64,000 bases of DNA. Origin: Gymnothorax reevesii. Taxonomy: Eukaryota; Chordata; Actinopteri; Anguilliformes; Muraenidae. This document shows, piece after piece, positions 37,301 through 50,084 of the stretch. Where the stretch lies: assembly GCA_029721435.1 (NCBI GenBank), contig CM056581.1:70046712-70110711 (forward strand). Reading direction: 5' to 3'. The notes under the pieces were generated by a model, which worked only from the letters and a program-made list of their open reading frames with translations, ran no database searches and was not told the origin of the DNA. The translations under genes and the position numbers were made by a program. Within the stretch, counting starts at the first letter, position 1. Each line of letters starts with the position of its first letter.

Positions 37301-39501
37301 AAGATAGCAGCCAATTCACTCCTATTTAGTCATACAGTGAAAATTCACTCATGTTTGTCACTTTCCCACTGATTTACACACAGAATGAAAATTTTTGACA
37401 TGCAGAAGTTAAAAAAAAGAAAGTTTTTAAAAAAGTGTATATCTTCACTACAGAGACTCATATTCACTTCCAATAGGCCATAAAAACACATTGGAAAAAT
37501 GGATGGCATATATGCAGTGCAACAGTGATCTGAAGCATTTCCCAGGCCAGATACACGCAGAGATTCACATTCTGAGCTTAAAACCTCAAAGTAGCGTGTT
37601 TTCATGAAAGAGCGTATGGAGACAATATCAGCGCTCTAGGTCGCTTCCTTAAGAAGATAGCAGCCAATTCACTCCTATTTAGTCATACAGTGAAAATTCA
37701 CTCATGTTTGTCACTTTCCCACTGATTTACACACAGAATGAAAATTTTTGACATGCAGAAGTTAAAAAAAAGAAAGTTTTTAAAAAAGTGTATATCTTCA
37801 CTACAGAGACTCATATTCACTTCCAATAGGCCATACAAGCATATTGGACAAATTGCTGCCATATATGCAGTGCACAGTGATCTGAAGCATTTCCCAGCCC
37901 AGATACACGAACAGATTCACTTTCTGAGATTAAAACCTAGAAGAAGCGTGTTTTCATGAAAGAGCGTATGGAGACAATATCAGCGCTCTAGCTCGCTTCC
38001 TTAAGAAGATAGCAGCCAATTCACTCCTATTTAGTCATACAGTGAAAATTCACTCATGTTTGTCACTTTCCCACTGATTTACACACAGAATGAAAATTTT
38101 TGACATGCAGAAGTTAAAAAAAAGAAAGTTTTTAAAAAAGTGTATATCTTCACTACAGAGACTCATATTCACTTCCAATAGGCCATAAAAACACATTGGA
38201 AAAATGGATGGCATATATGCAGTGCCACAGTGATCTGAAGCATTTCCCAGGCCAGATACACGCAGAGATTCACATTCTGAGCTTAAAACCTCAAAGAAGC
38301 GTGTTTTCATGAAAGAGCGTATGGAGACAATATCAGCGCTCTAGCTCGCTTCCTTAAGAAGATAGAAGCCAATTCACTCCTATTTAGTCATACAGTGAAA
38401 ATTCACTCATGTTTGTCACTTTCCCACTGATTTACACACAGAATGAAAATTTTTGACATGCAGAAGTTAAAAAAAAGAAAGTTTTTAAAAAAGTGTATAT
38501 CTTCACTACAGAGACTCATATTCACTTCCAATAGGCCATAAAAACACATTGGAAAAATGGATGGCATATATGCAGTGCAACAGTGATCTGAAGCATTTCC
38601 CAGGCCAGATACACGCAGAGATTCACATTCTGAGCTTAAAACCTCAAAGAAGCGTGTTTTCATGAAAGAGCGTATGGAGACAATATCAGCGCTCTAGCTC
38701 GCTTCCTTAAGAAGATAGAAGCCAATTCACTCCTATTTAGTCATACAGTGAAAATTCACTCATGTTTGTGACTTTCCCACTGATTTACACACAGAATGAA
38801 AATTTTTGACATGCGGAATTAAAAAAAAAGAAAGTTTTTAAAAAAGTGTATATCTTCTCTACAGAGACTCATATTCACTTCCAATAGGCCATAAAAACAC
38901 ATTGGAAAAATGGATGGCATATATGCAGTGCAACAGTGATCTGAAGCATTTCCCAGGCCAGATACACGCAGAGATTCACATTCTGAGCTTAAAACCTCAA
39001 AGAAGCGTGTTTTCATGAAAGAGCGTATGGAGACAATATCAGCGCTCTAGCTCGCTTCCTTAAGAAGATAGCAGCCAATTCACTCCTATTTAGTCATACA
39101 GTGAAAATTCACTCATGTTTGTCACTTTCCCACTGATTTACACACGGATTGAAACTTTTTGACAAGCAGAAGTTAAAAAAAAAGAAAGTTTTTAAAAAAG
39201 TGCATATCTTCACTTCAGAGACTCATATTCACTTCCAATAGGCCATACAAGCAAATTGGACAAATTGCTGCCATATAAGCAGTGCACAGTGATCTGAAGC
39301 ATTTCCCAGCCCACATACACGAACAGATTCACTTTCTGAGCTTAAAACCTAGAAGAAGCGTGTTTTCATGAAAGAGCGTATGGAGACAATATCAGCGCTC
39401 TAGCTCGCTTCCTTAAGAAGATAGCAGCCAATTCACTCCTATTTAGTCATACAGTGAAAATTCACTCATGTTTGTCACTTTCCCACTGATTTCCACACAG
39501 A
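31390..39501 (+). repeat. 8,112-bp block, copy 1 of a 23-monomer tandem duplication
   Basis: Starts: 31390 H, 31743 H, 32096 J, 32447 K, 32800 L, 33153 B1, 33505 D, 33858 D, 34211 E, 34563 F, 34916 G, 35269 H, 35622 M, 35974 B2, 36326 N, 36679 P, 37032 D, 37385 D, 37738 E, 38090 G, 38443 H, 38796 I, 39149 B. Every start has a partner exactly 8,112 bp downstream. Shared private markers include C in CATACAAACAC at 35367 and AAAACGTG at 34260. Confidence 0.93.
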
Positions 39502-42500
39502 ATGAAAATTTTTGACATGCAGAAGTTAAAAAAAAGAAAGTTTTTAAAAAAGTGTATATCTTCACTACAGAGACTCATATTCACTTCCAATAGGCCATAA
39601 AAACACATTGGAAAAATGGATGGCATATATGCAGTGCAACAGTGATCTGAAGCATTTCCCAGGCCAGATACACGCAGAGATTCACATTCTGAGCTTAAAA
39701 CCTCAAAGAAGCGTGTTTTCATGAAAGAGCGTATGGAGACAATATCAGCGCTCTAGCTCGCTTCCTTAAGAAGATAGAAGCCAATTCACTCCTATTTAGT
39801 CATACAGTGAAAATTCACTCATGTTTGTCACTTTCCCACTGATTTACACACAGAATGAAAATTTTTGACATGCAGAAGTTAAAAAAAAGAAAGTTTTTAA
39901 AAAAGTGTATATCTTCACTACAGAGACTCATATTCACTTCCAATAGGCCATAAAAACACATTGGAAAAATGGATGGCATATATGCAGTGCAACAGTGATC
40001 TGAAGCATTTCCCAGGCCAGATACACGCAGAGATTCACATTCTGAGCTTAAAACCTCAAAGAAGCGTGTTTTCATGAAAGAGCGTATGGAGACAATATCA
40101 GCGCTCTAGCTCGCTTCCTTAAGAAGATAGAAGCCAATTCACTCCTATTTAGTCATACAGTGAAAATTCACTCATGTTTGTCACTTTCCCACTGATTTAC
40201 ACACAGAATGAAAATTTTTGACATGCAGAAGTTAAAAAAAGAAAGTTTTTAAAAAAGTGCATATCTTCACTTCAGAGACTCATATTCACTTCCAATAGGC
40301 CATACAAGCAAATTGGACAAATTGCTGCCATATATGCAGTGCACAGTGATCTGAAGCATTTCCCAGCCCAGATACACGAACAGATTCACTTTCTGAGCTT
40401 AAAACCTAGAAGAAGCGTGTTTTCATGAAAGAGCGTATGGAGACAATATCAGCGCTCTAGCTCGCTTCCTTAAGAAGATAGCAGCCAATTCACTCCTATT
40501 TAGTCATACAGTGAAAATTCACTCATGTTTGTCACTTTCCCACTGATTTACACACAGAATGAAAATTTTTGACATGCAGAAGTTAAAAAAAAGAAAGTTT
40601 TTAAAAAAGTGTATATCTTCACTTCAGAGACTAATATTCACTTCCAATAGGCCATACAAGCACATTGGAAAAATGGATGGCATATATGCAGTGCAACAGT
40701 GATCTGAAGCATTTCCCAGGCCAGATACACGCAGAGATTCACATTCTGAGCTTAAAACCTCAAAGAAGCGTGTTTTCATGAAAAAGCGTATGGAGACAAT
40801 ATCAGCGCTCTAGCTCGCTTCCTTAAGAAGATAGAAGCCAATTCACTCCTATTTAGTCATACAGTGAAAATTCACTCATGTTTGTGACTTTCCCACTGAT
40901 TTACACACAGAATGAAAATTTTTGACATGCAGAAGTTAAAAAAAAGAAAGTTTTTAAAAAAGTGTATATCTTCACTACAGAGACTCATATTCACTTCCAA
41001 TAGGCCATAAAAACACATTGGAAAAATGGATGGCATATATGCAGTGCAACAGTGATCTGAAGCATTTCCCAGGCCAGATACACGCAGAGATTCACATTCT
41101 GAGCTTAAAACCTCAAAGAAGCGTGTTTTCATGAAAGAGCGTATGGAGACAATATCAGCGCTCTAGCTCGCTTCCTTAAGAAGATAGAAGCCAATTCACT
41201 CCTATTTAGTCATACAGTGAAAATTCACTCATGTTTGTCACTTTCCCACTGATTTACACACGGATTGAAACTTTTTGACAAGCAGAAGTTAAAAAAAAGA
41301 AAGTTTTTAAAAAAGTGCATATCTTCACTTCAGAGACTCATATTCACTTCCAATAGGCCATACAAGCAAATTGGACAAATTGCTGCCATATATGCAGTGC
41401 ACAGTGATCTGAAGCATTTCCCAGCCCACATACACGAACAGATTCACTTTCTGAGCTTAAAACCTCAAAGAAGCGTGTTTTCATGAAAGAGCGTATGGAG
41501 ACAATATCAGCGCTCTAGCTCGCTTCCCTAAGAAGATAGCAGCCAATTCACTCCTATTTAGTCATACAGTGAAAATTCACTCATGTTTGTCACTTTCCCA
41601 CTGATTTCCACACAGAATGAAAATTTTTGACATGCAGAAGTTAAAAAAAAGAAAGTTTTTAAAAAAGTGTATATCTTCACTACAGAGACTCATATTCACT
41701 TCCAATAGGCCATAAAAACACATTGGAAAAATGGATGGCATATATGCAGTGCAACAGTGATCTGAAGCATTTCCCAGGCCAGATACACGCAGAGATTCAC
41801 ATTCTGAGCTTAAAACCTCAAAGTAGCGTGTTTTCATGAAAGAGCGTATGGAGACAATATCAGCGCTCTAGGTCGCTTCCTTAAGAAGATAGCAGCCAAT
41901 TCACTCCTATTTAGTCATACAGTGAAAATTCACTCATGTTTGTCACTTTCCCACTGATTTACACACAGAATGAAAATTTTTGACATGCAGAAGTTAAAAA
42001 AAAGAAAGTTTTTAAAAAAGTGTATATCTTCACTACAGAGACTCATATTCACTTCCAATAGGCCATAAAAACACATTGGAAAAATGGATGGCATATATGC
42101 AGTGCAACAGTGATCTGAAGCATTTCCCAGGCCAGATACACGCAGAGATTCACATTCTGAGCTTAAAACCTCAAAGTAGCGTGTTTTCATGAAAGAGCGT
42201 ATGGAGACAATATCAGCGCTCTAGGTCGCTTCCTTAAGAAGATAGCAGCCAATTCACTCCTATTTAGTCATACAGTGAAAATTCACTCATGTTTGTCACT
42301 TTCCCACTGATTTACACACAGAATGAAAATTTTTGACATGCAGAAGTTAAAAAAAAGAAAGTTTTTAAAAACGTGTATATCTTCACTACAGAGACTCATA
42401 TTCACTTCCAATAGGCCATACAAGCATATTGGACAAATTGCTGCCATATATGCAGTGCACAGTGATCTGAAGCATTTCCCAGCCCAGATACACGAACAGA

Positions 42501-45500
42501 TTCACTTTCTGAGATTAAAACCTAGAAGAAGCGTGTTTTCATGAAAGAGCGTATGGAGACAATATCAGCGCTCTAGCTCGCTTCCTTAAGAAGATAGCAG
42601 CCAATTCACTCCTATTTAGTCATACAGTGAAAATTCACTCATGTTTGTCACTTTCCCACTGATTTACACACAGAATGAAAATTTTTGACATGCAGAAGTT
42701 AAAAAAAAGAAAGTTTTTAAAAAAGTGTATATCTTCACTACAGAGACTCATATTCACTTCCAATAGGCCATAAAAACACATTGGAAAAATGGATGGCATA
42801 TATGCAGTGCAACAGTGATCTGAAGCATTTCCCAGGCCAGATACACGCAGAGATTCACATTCTGAGCTTCAAACCTCAAAGTAGCGTGTTTTCATGAAAG
42901 AGCGTATGGAGACAATATCAGCGCTCTAGCTCGCTTCCCTAAGAAGATAGCAGCCAATTCACTCCTATTTAGTCATACAGTGAAAATTCACTCATGTTTG
43001 TCACTTTCCCACTGATTTACACACAGAATGAAAATTTTTGACATGCAGAAGTTAAAAAAAAGAAAGTTTTTAAAAAAGTGTATATCTTCACTACAGAGAC
43101 TCATATTCACTTCCAATAGGCCATAAAAACACATTGGAAAAATGGATGGCATATATGCAGTGCCACAGTGATCTGAAGCATTTCCCAGGCCAGATACACG
43201 CAGAGATTCACATTCTGAGCTTAAAACCTCAAAGAAGCGTGTTTTCATGAAAGAGCGTATGGAGACAATATCAGCGCTCTAGCTCGCTTCCTTAAGAAGA
43301 TAGAAGCCAATTCACTCCTATTTAGTCATACAGTGAAAATTCACTCATGTTTGTCACTTTCCCACTGATTTACACACAGAATGAAAATTTTTGACATGCA
43401 GAAGTTAAAAAAAAGAAAGTTTTTAAAAAAGTGTATATCTTCACTACAGAGACTCATATTCACTTCCAATAGGCCATACAAACACATTGGAAAAATGGAT
43501 GGCATATATGCAGTGCAACAGTGATCTGAAGCATTTCCCAGGCCAGATACACGCAGAGATTCACATTCTGAGCTTAAAACCTCAAAGAAGCGTGTTTTCA
43601 TGAAAGAGCATATGGAGACAATATCAGCGCTCTAGCTCGCTTCCTTAAGAAGATAGAAGCCAATTCACTCCTATTTAGTCATACAGTGAAAATTCACTCA
43701 TGTTTGTCACTTTCCCACTGATTTACACACAGAATGAAAATTTTTGACATGCAGAAGTTAAAAAAAGAAAGTTTTTAAAAAAGTGTATATCTTCACTACA
43801 GAGACTCATATTCACTTCCAATAGGCCATAAAAACACATTGGAAAAATGGATGGCATATATGCAGTGCAACAGTGATCTGAAGCATTTCCCAGGCCAGAT
43901 ACACGCAGAGATTCACATTCTGAGCTTAAAACCTCAAAGAAGCGTGTTTTCATGAAAGAGCGTATGGAGACAATATCAGCGCTCTAGCTCGCTTCCTTAA
44001 GAAGATAGCAGCCAATTCACTCCTATTTAGTCATACAGTGAAAATTCACTCATGTTTGTCACTTTCCCACTGATTTACACACGGATTGAAACTTTTTGAC
44101 AAGCAGAAGTAAAAAAAAAGAAAGTTTTTAAAAAAGTGCATATCTTCACTTCAGAGACTCATATTCACTTCCAATAGGCCATACAAGCAAATTGGACAAA
44201 TTGCTGCCATATATGCAGTGCACAGTGATCTGAAGCATTTCCCAGCCCAGATACACGAACAGATTCACTTTCTGAGCTTAAAACCTAGAAGAAGCGTGTT
44301 TTCATGAAAGAGCGTATGGAGACAATATCAGCGCTCTAGCTCGCTTCCTTAAGAAGATAGCAGCCAATTCACTCCTATTTAGTCATACAGGTAAAATTCA
44401 CTCATGTTTGTCACTTTCCCACTGATTTACACACAGAATGAAAATTTTTGACATGCAGAAGTTAAAAAAAAGAAAGTTTTTAAAAAAGTGTATATCTTCA
44501 CTACAGAGACTCATATTCACTTCCAATAGGCCATAAAAACACATTGGAAAAATGGATGGCATATATGCAGTGCAACAGTGATCTGAAGCATTTCCCAGGC
44601 CAGATACACGCAGAGATTCACATTCTGAGCTTAAAACATCAAAGAAGCGTGTTTTCATGAAAGAGCGTATGGAGACAATATCAGCGCTCTAGCTCGCTTC
44701 CTTAAGAAGATAGCAGCCAATTCACTCCTATTTAGTCATACAGTGAAAATTCACTCATGTTTGTCACTTTCCCACTGATTTACACACGGATTGAAACTTT
44801 TTGACAAGCAGAAGTAAAAAAAAAGAAAGTTTTTAAAAAAGTGCATATCTTCACTTCAGAGACTCATATTCACTTCCAATAGGCCATACAAGCACATTGG
44901 AAAAATGGATGGCATATATGCAGTGCAACAGTGATCTGAAGCATTTCCCAGGCCAGATACACGCAAAGATTCACATTCTGAGCTTAAAACCTCAAAGAAG
45001 CGTGTTTTCATGAAAGAGCGTATGGAGACAATATCAGCGCTCTAGCTCGCTTCCTTAAGAAGATAGAAGCCAATTCACTCCTATTTAGTCATACAGTGAA
45101 AATTCACTCATGTTTGTCACTTTCCCACTGATTTACACACAGAATGAAAATTTTTGACATGCAGAAGTTAAAAAAAAGAAAGTTTTTAAAAAAGTGTATA
45201 TCTTCACTACAGAGACTCATATTCACTTCCAATAGGCCATAAAAACACATTGGAAAAATGGATGGCATATATGCAGTGCAACAGTGATCTGAAGCATTTC
45301 CCAGGCCAGATACACGCAGAGATTCACATTCTGAGCTTAAAACCTCAAAGTAGCGTGTTTTCATGAAAGAGCGTATGGAGACAATATCAGCGCTCTAGGT
45401 CGCTTCCTTAAGAAGATAGCAGCCAATTCACTCCTATTTAGTCATACAGTGAAAATTCACTCATGTTTGTCACTTTCCCACTGATTTACACACAGAATGA

Positions 45501-47613
45501 AAATTTTTGACATGCAGAAGTTAAAAAAAAGAAAGTTTTTAAAAAAGTGTATATCTTCACTACAGAGACTCATATTCACTTCCAATAGGCCATAAAAACA
45601 CATTGGAAAAATGGATGGCATATATGCAGTGCAACAGTGATCTGAAGCATTTCCCAGGCCAGATACACGCAGAGATTCACATTCTGAGCTTAAAACCTCA
45701 AAGTAGCGTGTTTTCATGAAAGAGCGTATGGAGACAATATCAGCGCTCTAGGTCGCTTCCTTAAGAAGATAGCAGCCAATTCACTCCTATTTAGTCATAC
45801 AGTGAAAATTCACTCATGTTTGTCACTTTCCCACTGATTTACACACAGAATGAAAATTTTTGACATGCAGAAGTTAAAAAAAAGAAAGTTTTTAAAAAAG
45901 TGTATATCTTCACTACAGAGACTCATATTCACTTCCAATAGGCCATACAAGCATATTGGACAAATTGCTGCCATATATGCAGTGCACAGTGATCTGAAGC
46001 ATTTCCCAGCCCAGATACACGAACAGATTCACTTTCTGAGATTAAAACCTAGAAGAAGCGTGTTTTCATGAAAGAGCGTATGGAGACAATATCAGCGCTC
46101 TAGCTCGCTTCCTTAAGAAGATAGCAGCCAATTCACTCCTATTTAGTCATACAGTGAAAATTCACTCATGTTTGTCACTTTCCCACTGATTTACACACAG
46201 AATGAAAATTTTTGACATGCAGAAGTTAAAAAAAAGAAAGTTTTTAAAAAAGTGTATATCTTCACTACAGAGACTCATATTCACTTCCAATAGGCCATAA
46301 AAACACATTGGAAAAATGGATGGCATATATGCAGTGCCACAGTGATCTGAAGCATTTCCCAGGCCAGATACACGCAGAGATTCACATTCTGAGCTTAAAA
46401 CCTCAAAGAAGCGTGTTTTCATGAAAGAGCGTATGGAGACAATATCAGCGCTCTAGCTCGCTTCCTTAAGAAGATAGAAGCCAATTCACTCCTATTTAGT
46501 CATACAGTGAAAATTCACTCATGTTTGTCACTTTCCCACTGATTTACACACAGAATGAAAATTTTTGACATGCAGAAGTTAAAAAAAAGAAAGTTTTTAA
46601 AAAAGTGTATATCTTCACTACAGAGACTCATATTCACTTCCAATAGGCCATAAAAACACATTGGAAAAATGGATGGCATATATGCAGTGCAACAGTGATC
46701 TGAAGCATTTCCCAGGCCAGATACACGCAGAGATTCACATTCTGAGCTTAAAACCTCAAAGAAGCGTGTTTTCATGAAAGAGCGTATGGAGACAATATCA
46801 GCGCTCTAGCTCGCTTCCTTAAGAAGATAGAAGCCAATTCACTCCTATTTAGTCATACAGTGAAAATTCACTCATGTTTGTGACTTTCCCACTGATTTAC
46901 ACACAGAATGAAAATTTTTGACATGCGGAATTAAAAAAAAAGAAAGTTTTTAAAAAAGTGTATATCTTCTCTACAGAGACTCATATTCACTTCCAATAGG
47001 CCATAAAAACACATTGGAAAAATGGATGGCATATATGCAGTGCAACAGTGATCTGAAGCATTTCCCAGGCCAGATACACGCAGAGATTCACATTCTGAGC
47101 TTAAAACCTCAAAGAAGCGTGTTTTCATGAAAGAGCGTATGGAGACAATATCAGCGCTCTAGCTCGCTTCCTTAAGAAGATAGCAGCCAATTCACTCCTA
47201 TTTAGTCATACAGTGAAAATTCACTCATGTTTGTCACTTTCCCACTGATTTACACACGGATTGAAACTTTTTGACAAGCAGAAGTTAAAAAAAAAGAAAG
47301 TTTTTAAAAAAGTGCATATCTTCACTTCAGAGACTCATATTCACTTCCAATAGGCCATACAAGCAAATTGGACAAATTGCTGCCATATAAGCAGTGCACA
47401 GTGATCTGAAGCATTTCCCAGCCCACATACACGAACAGATTCACTTTCTGAGCTTAAAACCTAGAAGAAGCGTGTTTTCATGAAAGAGCGTATGGAGACA
47501 ATATCAGCGCTCTAGCTCGCTTCCTTAAGAAGATAGCAGCCAATTCACTCCTATTTAGTCATACAGTGAAAATTCACTCATGTTTGTCACTTTCCCACTG
47601 ATTTACACACAGA
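39502..47613 (+). repeat. 8,112-bp block, copy 2 of a 23-monomer tandem duplication
   Basis: The 23 monomers have the same types in the same order as the block directly upstream, from 39502 H to 47261 B. The two differences I noted are A at 44966 (G at 36854) and A at 47605 (C at 39493). The comparison was by eye over the diagnostic sites, so more single-base differences may exist. Confidence 0.93.
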
Positions 47614-50084
47614 ATGAAAATTTTTGACATGCAGAAGTTAAAAAAAAGAAAGTTTTTAAAAAAGTGTATATCTTCACTACAGAGACTCATATTCACTTCC
47701 AATAGGCCATAAAAACACATTGGAAAAATGGATGGCATATATGCAGTGCAACAGTGATCTGAAGCATTTCCCAGGCCAGATACACGCAGAGATTCACATT
47801 CTGAGCTTAAAACCTCAAAGTAGCGTGTTTTCATGAAAGAGCGTATGGAGACAATATCAGCGCTCTAGGTCGCTTCCTTAAGAAGATAGCAGCCAATTCA
47901 CTCCTATTTAGTCATACAGTGAAAATTCACTCATGTTTGTCACTTTCCCACTGATTTACACACAGAATGAAAATTTTTGACATGCAGAAGTTAAAAAAAA
48001 GAAAGTTTTTAAAAAAGTGTATATCTTCACTACAGAGACTCATATTCACTTCCAATAGGCCATACAAGCATATTGGACAAATTGCTGCCATATATGCAGT
48101 GCACAGTGATCTGAAGCATTTCCCAGCCCAGATACACGAACAGATTCACTTTCTGAGATTAAAACCTAGAAGAAGCGTGTTTTCATGAAAGAGCGTATGG
48201 AGACAATATCAGCGCTCTAGCTCGCTTCCTTAAGAAGATAGCAGCCAATTCACTCCTATTTAGTCATACAGTGAAAATTCACTCATGTTTGTCACTTTCC
48301 CACTGATTTACACACAGAATGAAAATTTTTGACATGCAGAAGTTAAAAAAAAGAAAGTTTTTAAAAAAGTGTATATCTTCAACTACAGAGACTCATATTC
48401 ACTTCCAATAGGCCATAAAAACACATTGGAAAAATGGATGGCATATATGCAGTGCAACAGTGATCTGAAGCATTTCCCAGGCCAGATACACGCAGAGATT
48501 CACATTCTGAGCTTCAAACCTCAAAGTAGCGTGTTTTCATGAAAGAGCGTATGGAGACAATATCAGCGCTCTAGCTCGCTTCCCTAAGAAGATAGCAGCC
48601 AATTCACTCCTATTTAGTCATACAGTGAAAATTCACTCATGTTTGTCACTTTCCCACTGATTTACACACAGAATGAAAATTTTTGACATGCAGAAGTTAA
48701 AAAAAAGAAAGTTTTTAAAAAAGTGTATATCTTCACTACAGAGACTCATATTCACTTCCAATAGGCCATAAAAACACATTGGAAAAATGGATGGCATATA
48801 TGCAGTGCCACAGTGATCTGAAGCATTTCCCAGGCCAGATACACGCAGAGATTCACATTCTGAGCTTAAAACCTCAAAGAAGCGTGTTTTCATGAAAGAG
48901 CGTATGGAGACAATATCAGCGCTCTAGCTCGCTTCCTTAAGAAGATAGAAGCCAATTCACTCCTATTTAGTCATACAGTGAAAATTCACTCATGTTTGTC
49001 ACTTTCCCACTGATTTACACACAGAATGAAAATTTTTGACATGCAGAAGTTAAAAAAAAGAAAGTTTTTAAAAAAGTGTATATCTTCACTACAGAGACTC
49101 ATATTCACTTCCAATAGGCCATAAAAACACATTGGAAAAATGGATGGCATATATGCAGTGCAACAGTGATCTGAAGCATTTCCCAGGCCAGATACACGCA
49201 GAGATTCACATTCTGAGCTTAAAACCTCAAAGAAGCGTGTTTTCATGAAAGAGCGTATGGAGACAATATCAGCGCTCTAGCTCGCTTCCTTAAGAAGATA
49301 GAAGCCAATTCACTCCTATTTAGTCATACAGTGAAAATTCACTCATGTTTGTGACTTTCCCACTGATTTACACACAGAATGAAAATTTTTGACATGCGGA
49401 ATTAAAAAAAAAGAAAGTTTTTAAAAAAGTGTATATCTTCTCTACAGAGACTCATATTCACTTCCAATAGGCCATAAAAACACATTGGAAAAATGGATGG
49501 CATATATGCAGTGCAACAGTGATCTGAAGCATTTCCCAGGCCAGATACACGCAGAGATTCACATTCTGAGCTTAAAACCTCAAAGAAGCGTGTTTTCATG
49601 AAAGAGCGTATGGAGACAATATCAGCGCTCTAGCTCGCTTCCTTAAGAAGATAGCAGCCAATTCACTCCTATTTAGTCATACAGTGAAAATTCACTCATG
49701 TTTGTCACTTTCCCACTGATTTACACACGGATTGAAACTTTTTGACAAGCAGAAGTTAAAAAAAAAGAAAGTTTTTAAAAAAGTGCATATCTTCACTTCA
49801 GAGACTCATATTCACTTCCAATAGGCCATACAAGCAAATTGGACAAATTGCTGCCATATAAGCAGTGCACAGTGATCTGAAGCATTTCCCAGCCCACATA
49901 CACGAACAGATTCACTTTCTGAGCTTAAAACCTAGAAGAAGCGTGTTTTCATGAAAGAGCGTATGGAGACAATATCAGCGCTCTAGCTCGCTTCCTTAAG
50001 AAGATAGCAGCCAATTCACTCCTATTTAGTCATACAGTGAAAATTCACTCATGTTTGTCACTTTCCCACTGATTTCCACACAGA
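47614..50084 (+). repeat. 7-monomer segment D-E-F-G-H-I-B
   Basis: Starts: 47614 D, 47967 E, 48319 F (354 bp, CTTCAACTAC marker), 48673 G, 49026 H, 49379 I, 49732 B. It is the third consecutive segment ending in H-I-B, after those ending at 39501 and 47613, and leads into a C-headed unit as at the window's left end. Confidence 0.9.
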
